Of a stretch of 64,000 nt of DNA, positions 8,010 through 16,980 are shown in pieces. The first letter of the stretch is position 1. Each line of letters opens with the position of its first letter. Source of the DNA: JBJKRF01 sp046704785 (GTDB lineage Bacteria > Chloroflexota > Anaerolineae > Anaerolineales > Villigracilaceae); contig JBJKRF010000088.1 in assembly GCA_046704785.1 (NCBI GenBank), positions 9,662 through 73,661 of the forward strand, written 5' to 3'. The notes below the pieces were generated by a model. It was not told the origin of the DNA and searched no databases. It was given only the letters and a program-made list of their open reading frames with translations. The position numbers were made by a program, and so were the translations under genes.

Positions 8010-8915
8010 ATGTCGGAATTCTTGTCACGCTGGCGCACGGGTCTCTCGAAGACCAGTAAGGCGGCTTTCGGACGCCTGGCTGGCCTGCTGGGCGCTACCG
8101 AGATCACGCCGGGCACCTGGGACGACCTGGAAGAATTGCTCGTCCAAGCGGACCTGGGGATCGAGACGACGGTTTCGGTGGTCGAGGCGCTCAAAAAGGC
8201 GACCCGTGAGCAGGGCCTGACGCACGCGTCCGAGTTGCAGGTTCTCCTCAAGGCTGAACTTCGCTCCCGTTTGAGCGCGCCACCCGTCGTCGATTTTTCC
8301 GCCAAACCGACGGTCATCCTGCTGGTAGGTGTCAACGGATCGGGCAAGACCACGACCGCGGCCAAGCTGGGCAAGCGTTGGGCCGCTGCAGGGCAACGTC
8401 TGCTCTTCGGGGCGGCGGACACGTTCCGCGCCGCAGCGGTGGATCAGCTTCAGGTGTGGGGCGAACGGCTGGGGGTAGAGGTGATCGCTGGCGCGCCCGA
8501 GGCGGACCCGGGCGCAGTGGCGTTCAACGCCATCCAGGCCGGAGTCTCCCGCAGCGTGGACATCATCCTGATCGATACTGCCGGACGCCTGCATACGCGT
8601 TTCAACTTGATGGAAGAGTTGAAGAAAATCCAGCGCGTGGTTGGCAAGGCGCTGCCGGGCGCGCCGCACGCCGTCTGGCTGGTGCTGGACGCCACCACCG
8701 GGCAGAATGCTTTGCAACAGGCGCGCGCGTTCAAAGAAGCCGTGCAGGTGAGCGGTGTAATTCTGTCGAAGCTGGATTCGTCGGCGCGCGGCGGGATGGC
8801 GTTCGCCGTGCAGCGTGAGCTGGGGTTGCCCATTCTTTTCGTTGGCTTGGGCGAGAAGCCCGAAGACCTGACGCCATTCGACCCGGATGCGTTTGTCGAC
8901 GGAATTCTGGGGTAA
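8010..8915 (+). CDS. ftsY: Signal recognition particle receptor FtsY
   Basis: 301 residues from the ATG at 8010. An in-frame upstream start at 7959 is rejected because it would include the promoter -10. The protein is an NG-domain SRP GTPase: N domain about 1-95, then G1 GVNGSGKTTTAAKL, DTFRAAAVDQL, G3 DTAGRLHT and SKLDSSARGG. It docks the SRP-ribosome complex to the membrane SecYEG translocon. The acidic A domain of E. coli FtsY is absent, as in many bacteria. prfB follows 62 bp downstream. Confidence 0.95.
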   Translation: MSEFLSRWRTGLSKTSKAAFGRLAGLLGATEITPGTWDDLEELLVQADLGIETTVSVVEALKKATREQGLTHASELQVLLKAELRSRLSAPPVVDFSAKPTVILLVGVNGSGKTTTAAKLGKRWAAAGQRLLFGAADTFRAAAVDQLQVWGERLGVEVIAGAPEADPGAVAFNAIQAGVSRSVDIILIDTAGRLHTRFNLMEELKKIQRVVGKALPGAPHAVWLVLDATTGQNALQQARAFKEAVQVSGVILSKLDSSARGGMAFAVQRELGLPILFVGLGEKPEDLTPFDPDAFVDGILG

Positions 8916-8977
8916 ATTGCAGGACGGGCACACAACGCCTGTTTTGTCGCATTTAATCTATAGCACACGGAGGAAAA

Positions 8978-10064
8978 ATGCAGGACTTGATTGATCGCTT
9001 ACAACAGGCCGGAGAACTGACTTCGCAATTATTGGTGCGCCTTTGACTTGGCTTCCAAAGAAGCCCAACTTACCCAACTCAACAGTCAAATAGAAGCGCC
9101 TGATTTTTGGAACGATCCCTCCGCGGCGCAGCGCGTCAGTAAGACAGCCGCCGACCTGCGGGAGGAAGTGGAGTCATGGCGCGGATTCGAGCATCGCATT
9201 CACGATGGGCTCGAACTGGCCCGCCTCGACGACGAAAGCCTGCGCGCAGAGCTTGAAGCCGAGGTCGGCACGATCGAACGCGAACTGGAAAAGCGCTCGT
9301 TCGCGGCGATGCTTTCCGGCCCGTACGATGCCGACAGCGCCATCCTGGCGATCCACGCCGGGGCGGGCGGCACCGATTCGCAGGATTGGGCCGAAATGCT
9401 GCAACGCATGTACCTGCGTTGGGCCGAGGTGCGCGGCTTCCAGGCCGAAGTCCTCGATCTGACCGAAGGCGAGGAAGCGGGCATCAAATCGGTGACGATT
9501 GCCGTCGACGGGCGGTATGCCTATGGGTACCTGCGTTCCGAAAAAGGCGTCCATCGCCTGGTGCGCTTGTCGCCTTTCGACGCGGCGCATCGCCGGCATA
9601 CTTCCTTCGCGCTGGTCGAGATTCTGCCGCAGGTCGCCATGGATAGCCCTGAAGTGCAGATCGATCCGGGCGACATCAAGATCGACGTGTACCGCTCGTC
9701 GGGCGCGGGCGGCCAGAACGTGCAGAAAAACTCCACTGCCGTGCGGATTACGCACCTTCCAACCGGCATGGTCGTCACCTGCCAGAACGAGCGCTCGCAG
9801 ACGCAGAACCGTGAAAATGCCATGCGGGTGTTGCGGGCACGCCTGTTCGAGATTCAGCAGGCCAAGCACGAGCAGGAAATCGCCGTCCTGCGCGGCGAGT
9901 ACACCAAAGCCGAGTGGGGCAGCCAGATCCGCTCGTACGTCTTGCATCCTTACCAGATGGTCAAAGACCACCGCACCAGTCACGAGGTTGGCAACGCCCA
10001 GTCGGTGCTGGATGGCGACCTGGACGGTTTTATGGAAGCTTATTTGCGCCAGGCGGACGAGTGA
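8978..10064 (+). CDS. prfB: Peptide chain release factor 2, expressed by +1 programmed frameshift
   Basis: Translation starts at ATG 8978 (AGGAAAA ribosome-binding site). It reaches an in-frame TGA at 9044-9046 after 22 codons and continues in the +1 frame from GAC 9045, giving about 361 residues in total, close to E. coli RF2. The body has the peptide anticodon RLSPFDAAHRRHTSFA (SPF tripeptide) and the catalytic SSGAGGQNVQK (GGQ). RF2 releases peptides at UGA and UAA; low RF2 lets the ribosome slip at CUU UGA C and so makes more RF2. A NUDIX gene overlaps the stop. Confidence 0.96.
9035..9047 (+). other. prfB: Programmed +1 frameshift site of prfB
   Basis: The slippery CTT TGA C is at 9041-9047. 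GGTG three bases upstream can pair with the extended anti-Shine-Dalgarno, taking the place of the AGGGGG seen in E. coli. The downstream frame is joined without any other stop. Confidence 0.92.
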
Positions 10065-10618
10065 AACCCTGGAAGACGCTTGCCAAAACGACGGTGCTGC
10101 GCCGTGGCCGTTTTCTGACCGTCGAAGATCACACGATCGAACTCCCCGACGGCCGTATCCTCGACGACTGGCCCTGGGTCATCGTCCCGGACTATGTCAA
10201 CGTCCTGCCGCTGCGGGCCGACGGCCAATTTCTGTGTTTCCGTCAGACCAAATACGCTGCCGAGGGCCTGACCCTGGCCCCGGTCGGCGGCATGATCGAA
10301 GCGGGGGAAGCGCCGCTCGAAGCGGCCAAACGCGAACTGCGCGAGGAGATGGGCTGCATCGCGGGGAAATTCATCCTGCTGGGCCACTACGCTACTGACG
10401 CCAATCGCGGCGTGGGGACGGGGTATCTCTACCTGGCGCAGCAGGTGTCCCAGGTCGCCGAGCCGGATGCCGATGACCTGGAAGAACAGGAAATCGTCGT
10501 CCTCCGTCGCGAGGAATTGCGGGCGGCTTTGCTGGCCGGGGAATTCCAAATTGTGGGTTGGGCTGCCACCGTTGCCCTGGCGTTAATGTACCTTGACTCT
10601 CATCCTTTGGATGATTGA
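10061..10618 (+). CDS. NUDIX hydrolase (ADP-ribose pyrophosphatase-like)
   Basis: 185 residues from the GTG at 10061, which overlaps the prfB stop as GTGA, suggesting translational coupling. The Nudix box is complete: GGMIEAGEAPLEAAKRELRE followed by EMGC (GX5EX7REUXEEXGU). The N-terminal beta strands and the VGGMIEAGE context are those of ADP-ribose/sugar-nucleotide pyrophosphatases; the substrate cannot be read from the sequence. The role is probably nucleotide-sugar housekeeping. Longer in-frame starts lie inside prfB and are not needed. Confidence 0.85.
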   Translation: MKPWKTLAKTTVLRRGRFLTVEDHTIELPDGRILDDWPWVIVPDYVNVLPLRADGQFLCFRQTKYAAEGLTLAPVGGMIEAGEAPLEAAKRELREEMGCIAGKFILLGHYATDANRGVGTGYLYLAQQVSQVAEPDADDLEEQEIVVLRREELRAALLAGEFQIVGWAATVALALMYLDSHPLDD

Positions 10619-10686
10619 TTTTCATGTTCTCTTCGCTATACTGGGAGGGAACTGGTATTCATGTCGAAGCGGTTAGCGAGGCCTGC

Positions 10687-12123
10687 ATGAAATTTCCTAT
10701 TCTTTCACCGACCACAAAAGCATTGTTCCTGATGGTTGTATTTTTGGGCGTATTATTTCCCTCTTCGATTGCCTCTGCCGACGTAGCTCCACCGGCCTTG
10801 CCGCCGGGCAGCAATATCGCGCCGGGTAGCCAGGCAACTCAGGTGCGCATGATGGCCGAAACGGTCACCCTGAATGTGAAAGACAAGGCCTCGGCAGGTT
10901 CTCTGGGAGAAGCCAGCACCGAAGCCGATTTCACCATGCGCAATCTGGGCGCGGTTGAGGAGAGCATGGACGTGCGCTTCCCCTTGACCTTCTTCGACGG
11001 CCAGTCTGACGGGTTTGGCAAGTATCCTGAAATTAATGATCTACGAGCCTTTGTCAACGGGGAACAAATTGGCACGAAACGCATTACCACGCCCAACACC
11101 TATGATTCGAGTGGTCCGGCGGTTCCCTGGGCCTCCTTCCCTGTGAAGTTTCCTGTGGGGAAAGACGTTTCCATCGTGGTCAAGTACACCACCAAAGGAT
11201 ATGGTATTGTGCCTTATCTGGCCCTGCGTTATGTGCTGGAAACAGGTGCCGGTTGGAACGGAACCATTGGCTCGGCGGATGTTATCGTCAAATTGCCGTA
11301 CGAAGCCAATAACGAAAACGTCATGCTAGATGAAGGTACGGGCTTTTCTCAAACGACACCCGGCTCGGCCTTCTCCGCAAACGAAGTCCGTTGGCATTTC
11401 GAAGACTTCGAGCCGACCGCGGAGAATAACATCGAGATTTCATTGGTTATTCCGTCTTTTTGGGATCAGGTTCTGGCGGAGCAGGCCGCGGTCAAGAAAA
11501 GTCCAAATGACAGCGAAGCTTGGGGCGGGCTGGGTAAAGCCTATAAACTGATTCTCGGCTTAGAAAGGGAATATCGCAGCGACCCCGGTGGCGAGACCAT
11601 TTACAACTTGAGCCAGCAGGCCTATACAAAAGCAGTGACCCTGAAACCCAAGGATGCACTCTGGCATTATGGCTTTGCCGAGCTTTTGTGGTATCACTAT
11701 TATTACAATGTCTATAGCGCCGGTTCCCAGGATACGACCGAATTGGTTCATGCTTTGCAGGAGTTGAATGACTCGCTTCAGATCGATCCGAACGATACCA
11801 TGGTGCAAAACTTTGCCGACCAGATCAGCTATCGGTTCCCCGATGTGCTGGCAAAGACAGATCACGGATATGTTTTTCTGGCCCTGACGGCGCCTCCCGC
11901 CTGGACTCCTGTGACGATGTACGCCACGCCCACAGGAACGGCCACGTCTGCGCCGCCCGCCACTCAAGCCCCGGCCACACTGGCTTCTGTGCAGACGGAA
12001 GCTCCCATTGCGACGACTGTCTCCGCGCAACCCGCAGGCGGCGTCCCCTTCTGTGGCGGTGCATTCTTGATCCTGCCGCTGCTGTTGGGTCTGTTCTGGT
12101 TTGCCAACCGGCGCAGCAACTGA
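10687..12123 (+). CDS. Exported, membrane-anchored protein with TPR-like repeats
   Basis: 478 residues from the ATG at 10687. The N-terminus is a clear signal peptide (hydrophobic to about residue 30, cleavage likely after SIASA). A beta-rich domain follows (about 35-280). Two or three TPR-like helical repeats come next (about 285-400, e.g. YTKAVTLKPKDALWHYGFAELL and LNDSLQIDPND). Then there is a Thr/Ala/Pro linker, and the C-terminus is a transmembrane helix ending in NRRSN. It is therefore expected to face outside, anchored by the C-terminus. I do not recognise a named family. An upstream in-frame Met at 10615 would hide the signal peptide and is rejected. Confidence 0.65.
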   Translation: MKFPILSPTTKALFLMVVFLGVLFPSSIASADVAPPALPPGSNIAPGSQATQVRMMAETVTLNVKDKASAGSLGEASTEADFTMRNLGAVEESMDVRFPLTFFDGQSDGFGKYPEINDLRAFVNGEQIGTKRITTPNTYDSSGPAVPWASFPVKFPVGKDVSIVVKYTTKGYGIVPYLALRYVLETGAGWNGTIGSADVIVKLPYEANNENVMLDEGTGFSQTTPGSAFSANEVRWHFEDFEPTAENNIEISLVIPSFWDQVLAEQAAVKKSPNDSEAWGGLGKAYKLILGLEREYRSDPGGETIYNLSQQAYTKAVTLKPKDALWHYGFAELLWYHYYYNVYSAGSQDTTELVHALQELNDSLQIDPNDTMVQNFADQISYRFPDVLAKTDHGYVFLALTAPPAWTPVTMYATPTGTATSAPPATQAPATLASVQTEAPIATTVSAQPAGGVPFCGGAFLILPLLLGLFWFANRRSN

Positions 12124-12148
12124 GTGGATCAAAAAATCAGCGCGCTGC

Positions 12149-12178
12149 TTGACATTTCCCCTACAATGCCGCTATAAT
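12149..12178 (+). promoter_or_regulatory. rpmF: Consensus sigma-70 promoter of rpmF
   Basis: TTGACA (12149-12154) and TATAAT (12173-12178) are both perfect and 18 bp apart. It is the best promoter in the window, as expected for a ribosomal protein gene. AAAGGAG at 12225-12231 is the ribosome-binding site. Confidence 0.85.
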
Positions 12179-12241
12179 CAGCCCGCTTAAGCCGAAGAAT
12201 CCCAGTAATTCTGGATGCAATTGTAAAGGAGATCGATCGAT

Positions 12242-12436
12242 ATGCCACCCCATCCAAAACGCAAGCATTCCAAGGGTCGCCGCGACCGCCGTCGTGCGCA
12301 CGACGCATTCGAACCCGCGAACCTTGTCGCTTGCCCGAATTGTGGTGCAATGCGCCTGCCCCACACCGTGTGCCCGAACTGTGGTCAGTATAAAGGCCGC
12401 GAAGTGATCGAAATCAAGAAAGAAAAGAAGTCGTAG
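12242..12436 (+). CDS. rpmF: 50S ribosomal protein L32
   Basis: 64 residues, highly basic, with the zinc ribbon of the Cys+ form of L32: CPNCGAMRLPHTVCPNCGQY. The N-terminal PKRKHSKGRRDRRRAH is the L32 signature. It is a component of the large ribosomal subunit. The consensus promoter, strong ribosome-binding site and own terminator mark a highly expressed gene. The neighbouring fabD is a common rpmF-fatty-acid-synthesis linkage in bacteria. Confidence 0.97.
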   Translation: MPPHPKRKHSKGRRDRRRAHDAFEPANLVACPNCGAMRLPHTVCPNCGQYKGREVIEIKKEKKS

Positions 12437-12457
12437 CAATTTCAACGCAAATACGGG

Positions 12458-12490
12458 CGCACCGTGACCTTCACGGTGCGTTTGTGTTTT
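12458..12490 (+). terminator. Terminator between rpmF and fabD
   Basis: CGCACCGTGA pairs perfectly with TCACGGTGCG around a 3-nt loop and is followed by TTTGTGTTTT. It ends 18 nt before fabD, so fabD is reached by read-through or by its own start. Confidence 0.85.
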
Positions 12491-12507
12491 AAGCGCAGAG
12501 GTAAACC

Positions 12508-13455
12508 ATGACACTTAATCCAAAACAAACCGCATTCGTTTTTCCCGGGCAGGGTTCGCAGACCGTTGGGATGGGACGTGAATTGGCTGCCGCGTTTCCC
12601 GTTGCCCGTGAGACCTTCGAAGAAGCTGATTCCGTGCTCGGTTTTTCCCTTTCCAAGTTGATGTGGGAAGGCCCGGAGGCGGACTTGAACGATACCTTGA
12701 ATACACAGCCCGCACTTTTCGTTCACTCCCTGGCGGCCCATCGCACCTTCGAATCACGCTTCCCGCAAGTGACTCCCGCTTTCCTGGCCGGGCACTCGCT
12801 GGGAGAGCTCAGCGCGCTGGCCGCGGCGGGCGCGCTTTCCTTCGCCGATGGCTTGCGCCTGGTGCGCACACGCGGCGAATTGATGAAACAGGCCGGTGAG
12901 CAGAATCCGGGCGGCATGGCGGCCATCCTTGCCTTGGACATTCCGACTGTGGACAAAATCTGTGCCGAGGCCAGCGCCCCCAACGAAATCGTCCAGGTGG
13001 CGAATGACAATTGCCCCGGTCAGGTGGTCATTTCGGGGCACAAGCCTGCCCTGGAACGCGCCATGGCGACGGCCAAAGCCGCGGGCGCAAAACGCGCCAT
13101 TCCGTTGGCGGTCAGCATCGCTGCGCATTCTCCGTTGATGGCTGCCATTCAGGCCGCCTGGAATACGGCGGTGGAACAAACTTCCTGGTGCGATGGCAAG
13201 CTGCGGGTGGTTGGGAACGTCCACGCGGCGGTGATGGACAAAGCCTCCGCGTTCCAGGCCGATGTCGAGGCGCAGATGCAATCTCGTGTCCGCTGGACAG
13301 AATCGGTGCGCTTCATGGGTGAACAGGGCGTCACCACGCTCGTGGAAGTTGGCCCCGGCAGCGTGCTGGGCGGCTTGGGAAAGCGTATCGTCGCTGGGAT
13401 GGTCCCGCAGACGTTGGGCACTCCCCAGGATTTCGACGCAATCTCCTTTGAGTGA
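12508..13455 (+). CDS. fabD: Malonyl-CoA:ACP transacylase
   Basis: 315 residues, full length for FabD. It loads malonyl groups onto acyl carrier protein for fatty acid synthesis. The oxyanion motif FPGQGSQTVGMG is present, the nucleophile S97 is in GHSLGELSAL, and the catalytic His is H207 in AAHSPLM. It is soluble and cytoplasmic. It follows rpmF, separated by a terminator hairpin, and has its own strong terminator. fabG, of the same pathway, lies at the other end of the window. Confidence 0.95.
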   Translation: MTLNPKQTAFVFPGQGSQTVGMGRELAAAFPVARETFEEADSVLGFSLSKLMWEGPEADLNDTLNTQPALFVHSLAAHRTFESRFPQVTPAFLAGHSLGELSALAAAGALSFADGLRLVRTRGELMKQAGEQNPGGMAAILALDIPTVDKICAEASAPNEIVQVANDNCPGQVVISGHKPALERAMATAKAAGAKRAIPLAVSIAAHSPLMAAIQAAWNTAVEQTSWCDGKLRVVGNVHAAVMDKASAFQADVEAQMQSRVRWTESVRFMGEQGVTTLVEVGPGSVLGGLGKRIVAGMVPQTLGTPQDFDAISFE

Positions 13456-13486
13456 TTCCATTACAAAGAGCGCTTCTTTGAGAAAC

Positions 13487-13538
13487 AAAAAAGCTGGTGT
13501 GCTGCTCAGAATTTCGGGCGGCACACCAGCTTTTTTTA
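13487..13538. terminator. Strong bidirectional terminator between convergent genes
   Basis: AAAGCTGGTGTGC and GCACACCAGCTTT form a long stem with A-run and T-run on each side, so it works on both strands. The stop codon of the convergent AIM24 gene lies in the T-run. Confidence 0.85.
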
Positions 13539-14462
13539 CCAGCGTTGTTGGGTGGCGGGCGAATGGCTGGTGATCGCCAGACCATTATCCTCCACCGGCT
13601 CGAAGGCCGATTGGATGGCGATCCGGCCCGGGCCGTGTACGCGTAGCCACAGATAACGTTGCGTATATGTGTTCCACAGGCTCCAAGAGGTGTGCGGATG
13701 CTCGAAGTGAAGTTGCATATTTACCGAGGGGTCTTTGAAAACCAGGGCGGTGGGCTTGATCAGGATGGATTGCCCTGCTGCCAGCGTACGCACAAAGACG
13801 TTTCCCGAGGCGTGAATCAGCAGCAAACCGGGCATTTTCCCCGCGGAGAAGCGATCCATGAACATGCCCATCGGGTAGTGCGTTTCGGTCTCGTCGCCCT
13901 TGCGAGTGGTGAACCAGACGTTCGTATTGTTCCACCCGTAGGCGATCTGGCCGGTGGCCACCAGGAAAAAGTGTTCGCGTACATCCACGCTCTGGCCGGG
14001 TTGTAACGGCAGCGCCAGCAACTCTCCAGGCGCATCGCGTGAAAAGGCGATATGACCCGGCCCCTGGGCCTGCGTCATAAAAATGGGCATACCCGCGAAG
14101 ACGCGTTTCCAGGCGTTCTTCAGTGACATCATCGTGATGTTGACCGAGGTTTCTTTCCATAACAGGACGTGATGCGCAAAGTAGACCCCGTCTTCTGCCG
14201 ACAGGCTGAAATCCGCTACCGGAACGTACAGGCCCTCGATCTGACAGTGCGATTTGCCGAACTGTAGTTTGGCCATGTCTTTCCGGCCAGGGGCCTGGAC
14301 CCAACCCGTGGGGGTGACGATCTGACGCACATCCAGTGTTGCGCCGCACGCCGGACAACTCAACGTCGTCCCATCGGAGACGGCGCCGCACCAACTGCAT
14401 GTGTAACTGCGTCCGGCTGAGGCGGGGTTCGGAGCCACGTTTCCTGAATTTGAGTTCAACAT
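13536..14462 (-). CDS. AIM24 family protein with N-terminal zinc ribbon
   Basis: 308 residues. A Cys4 ribbon is present at the N-terminus (CSWCG ... CPACG, about residues 22-40). The rest is the AIM24/TIGR00266 beta-prism-like domain (about 60-290) with the typical AFSRDAPGELLALPL and GMFMDRFSAG-type segments and LIHASGNVFVRTLAAGQSI. The family is widespread and of uncertain biochemical role; the yeast namesake acts at the mitochondrial inner membrane. It is a paralogue of the gene just upstream (7-nt gap), with the same order of ribbon and domain, so it is a tandem duplication. No membrane helix is seen. Confidence 0.82.
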   Translation of the reverse strand: MLNSNSGNVAPNPASAGRSYTCSWCGAVSDGTTLSCPACGATLDVRQIVTPTGWVQAPGRKDMAKLQFGKSHCQIEGLYVPVADFSLSAEDGVYFAHHVLLWKETSVNITMMSLKNAWKRVFAGMPIFMTQAQGPGHIAFSRDAPGELLALPLQPGQSVDVREHFFLVATGQIAYGWNNTNVWFTTRKGDETETHYPMGMFMDRFSAGKMPGLLLIHASGNVFVRTLAAGQSILIKPTALVFKDPSVNMQLHFEHPHTSWSLWNTYTQRYLWLRVHGPGRIAIQSAFEPVEDNGLAITSHSPATQQRW

Positions 14463-14469
14463 GGCGTCT

Positions 14470-15309
14470 TCACTCCGTGTGGTGGTGGACGTACATCGAC
14501 TGGATCCCGACGCGTCCCGGCCCGATCATCTCGGCCAGACTCATGTTCGTCCCGCCGAACAAGCCGGTCGATAGTTTCTGCATCTGTACGTTCATCTGCA
14601 CCGACGAATCTTTGTACAGGAAGGCGCCCGGCTCGACCACGATCGACTCGCCCTGTTTGAGCACGCGCTCGAAGACATTGCCGTATCCGTGCAGTAGCAG
14701 CAGCCCCGATGTGTCGCGCGCGACGAAGCGATCCATGAACATACCCTGTCCGCCGAAGAGGATGTTGCGTAAGCCTTTGATGCGTTCGTACGAGTACGCT
14801 ACGTTTTGGGCGGCCAGCAGGAAGGCGTGCTCGCGCACGTCGATCTCCATGCCCGGATGGATGGGTAACACGACCAGCTCACCGGTTGCATCGCGCGAAA
14901 AAGCGACCCGTCCGGGTCCCTGGGCGACGCTGATGATAAAGGGCATACCGGCCAACATGCGCTTCATCCCGCCGGGCAGTTGCATAACCGTCATGGGCAC
15001 GGTGGGCTCTTTCCAGAGCAGCACATGATGTTCGAAGTAGACGGCATCTCCCTGGGCCAGGGCGATCTCGGCAACCGGGACGATTTCTCCTTCCACCTGG
15101 CAGGTGCTGTGCGCAAAGTGGAATTCGGTCATATCCTTGAGGCGGGGCGCCTCGCGCCATCCAGACTCGCTGACAACATCTTTCAGATCCAGTGGAGCGC
15201 CGCAAAATTGGCAGGATAGCGCCGTTTTGAGATTCATCCCCTGACACCAATTACATTTGAGGCGCTCGATGGGTTCTGCGCCAGCAGACATTGGTTCCAC
15301 AGCTGACAT
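14470..15309 (-). CDS. AIM24 family protein with N-terminal zinc ribbon (tandem paralogue)
   Basis: 279 residues from the ATG at 15309. An AGGAAGGAG ribosome-binding site five bases upstream decides this start over an in-frame ATG at 15354. The Cys4 ribbon is CNWCQ ... CQFCG. The AIM24 domain follows with AFSRDATGELVVLPIHPG, MFMDRFVARDTSGLLLLHG and GNVFERVLKQGESIVV. It is the first gene of a two-gene unit with the paralogue downstream. The ribbon suggests contact with nucleic acid or protein, but this is inference; family function is not settled. Confidence 0.82.
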   Translation of the reverse strand: MSAVEPMSAGAEPIERLKCNWCQGMNLKTALSCQFCGAPLDLKDVVSESGWREAPRLKDMTEFHFAHSTCQVEGEIVPVAEIALAQGDAVYFEHHVLLWKEPTVPMTVMQLPGGMKRMLAGMPFIISVAQGPGRVAFSRDATGELVVLPIHPGMEIDVREHAFLLAAQNVAYSYERIKGLRNILFGGQGMFMDRFVARDTSGLLLLHGYGNVFERVLKQGESIVVEPGAFLYKDSSVQMNVQMQKLSTGLFGGTNMSLAEMIGPGRVGIQSMYVHHHTE

Positions 15310-15483
15310 GCTTTCTCCTTCCTGTAAAAACGTGTAAGAAATGGTTGTGCTCATCCTAACGCGTTAAGCTTAAGCTAGGCTGAGTCATGCACGATCAACG
15401 TGCGTTGGCCCCTATTTACGTGCTCGAAGTCTTCTGACAGTTTCCTGGGCTGTCAAAAGTTCGTCGCCGATGTATAGCCATCT

Positions 15484-15786
15484 TCACTTCCTTTGCGAAC
15501 GCACCAGGAGCGATAGTTCGTTGAGCAGCCTCTGCAGTGGCGGTGTCGCAGAGACATCGTCGGTGCGAACGGTATGACGATGTTCCGCACTTCCTATCGT
15601 CAGCGTATATTGAAAAACGTCCGGCATTGGCGTGCCGAGCAGGTTTTCCGATAGGCTGAAAAAATCGGCCTGCTCGATGAGCTGGCGCAGCGCACCTGCC
15701 TGGTCGTCGGGGAGGTCGTCGATATCGAAGCCCGTGGCCAGGCGTATTCCGGCAAAGCCGCCTGTGCGTTCAAATTCGATGTGCAT
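15484..15786 (-). CDS. Emfourin-like inhibitor of M4 (protealysin-type) protease
   Basis: 100 residues from ATG at 15786 (GTG at 15789 is also possible). It has the emfourin pattern: IEFERTGGFAGIRL at the N-terminus, a central FQYTLTI strand and a C-terminal helix after a Pro-Pro. Emfourins are small proteins encoded next to protealysin-like M4 proteases that they inhibit. Here the start overlaps the protease stop (TGATG), so the two are translationally coupled and made in fixed proportion. The protease-inhibitor pairing supports the assignment more than the sequence alone. Confidence 0.78.
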   Translation of the reverse strand: MHIEFERTGGFAGIRLATGFDIDDLPDDQAGALRQLIEQADFFSLSENLLGTPMPDVFQYTLTIGSAEHRHTVRTDDVSATPPLQRLLNELSLLVRSQRK

Positions 15787-16940
15787 CACGAGCCTCGAGA
15801 GTCGGAGGCGACCAACCCCAACATGCGCAGGAACTGTGTCAGGCAGCCGTCTCCTGTCGAAGGCGGTGTCGGACTGGTCTCATTGATCGTGACGCCAACC
15901 TCCGCCCAGCCGGCCTTGACAGCATTTTGCTCGAGGCTACCGGCTCCGTACAACTCTCCGGCTGCCTGGAACATGAGGTCGGCGGCGTTTTGGAAATCAG
16001 AGTTGGCGGTAAGCTTTTCGGTCAGTGTTTTATACCAGATCAAGCCGGCTTTTTCCCAGGCAAAGCCTCCAATGTTCACGGCAACGACGTAAAAAGCATG
16101 GTTTGGAATACCGGAATTGATATGTACCCCGCCGTTGTCGCTGAGGGTGTTGACGTAATCTTTCATGTTGACCGGCTGAGGGTCCTTGCCGAGCACCGGA
16201 TCGTCGTAGGCCGTGCCAGGCGCTTTCATCGAACGCAACCCGATGCCGTTGACGTTCGAAGTGAGCAGACCCTGCCCGATGATCCAGTCGGCCTGGTCGG
16301 CGCTCTGTTTCAGGTTGTACTGCTTGACCAGTGAGCCGAACACGTCGGAGACCGATTCGTTCAACGCGCCGGGTTGATTAGCGTAATTCAACTGCGCTGA
16401 ATATTGAGTCACGCCATGCGTGAGTTCATGCCCGATCACATCGATGGCGATGGTGAAACGGTTGAACAGTCGCTGGGCAGGGGGCAGGTCTTCGTCGCCA
16501 TCGCCGTAAACCATCTGTGAGCCATCCCAGAAAGCGTTGTCGTAGCCTTGCTGATAATGGACGCTGGAATCCAGTTTCATGCCGTTATTATCGATGGAAT
16601 TTCTGTTGTAGACGTTGTAGTACAGGTCGTACGTTGCCCCGCTGCCGTCGTACGCTTCGTTGATCGCCACGTCGCTGACGGGGGCATCGCCTTCTTTGCG
16701 CACGACGACCCCTGGAAGATTCGAGCCATGTTGGGCATCGTAAACGGTTCGTTGTTTGACCCCGGCTGCTGCTCCGGCCATGGCAGTCCTTACGGGCGCA
16801 GCGCTACGGGCAACTCGAAACTGGGTGGACAGTGTCATCGTTCGCTGGGCGGTATCGCGTTGTTCTGGCGTGCCATTTTGGGCAATCTGATCGAGAATAT
16901 GCGGCGGGAGAATGCAGGAAATCGAGGGATGGGCAGGCAT
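15786..16940 (-). CDS. Protealysin-like M4 family metallopeptidase
   Basis: 384 residues from ATG 16940 (AAAGGA ribosome-binding site); a more distant in-frame ATG lacks one and overlaps the promoter. A short propeptide carries PPHIL (residues 12-16), the protealysin-type PPHML-like motif. There is no signal peptide. The thermolysin zinc motif is HELTH (H171, E172, H175), the third ligand E195 is in GALNESVSDVFG, and the catalytic His is in NGGVHINSGIPNH. A short Cys-containing tail follows the catalytic domain. Related enzymes are cytoplasmic precursors that self-process and act on intracellular or host proteins. It is coupled to an emfourin gene. Confidence 0.92.
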   Translation of the reverse strand: MPAHPSISCILPPHILDQIAQNGTPEQRDTAQRTMTLSTQFRVARSAAPVRTAMAGAAAGVKQRTVYDAQHGSNLPGVVVRKEGDAPVSDVAINEAYDGSGATYDLYYNVYNRNSIDNNGMKLDSSVHYQQGYDNAFWDGSQMVYGDGDEDLPPAQRLFNRFTIAIDVIGHELTHGVTQYSAQLNYANQPGALNESVSDVFGSLVKQYNLKQSADQADWIIGQGLLTSNVNGIGLRSMKAPGTAYDDPVLGKDPQPVNMKDYVNTLSDNGGVHINSGIPNHAFYVVAVNIGGFAWEKAGLIWYKTLTEKLTANSDFQNAADLMFQAAGELYGAGSLEQNAVKAGWAEVGVTINETSPTPPSTGDGCLTQFLRMLGLVASDSRGS

Positions 16941-16980
16941 AATCAATCCTTTCTCTGAAAGAAAAAGCCTGTTGATATTC

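Noticed and set aside
9041..9047. TGA at codon 23 of prfB as a frameshift error
   Set aside because: It is the conserved programmed +1 site (CTT TGA C) of RF2 genes, and the downstream frame is intact.
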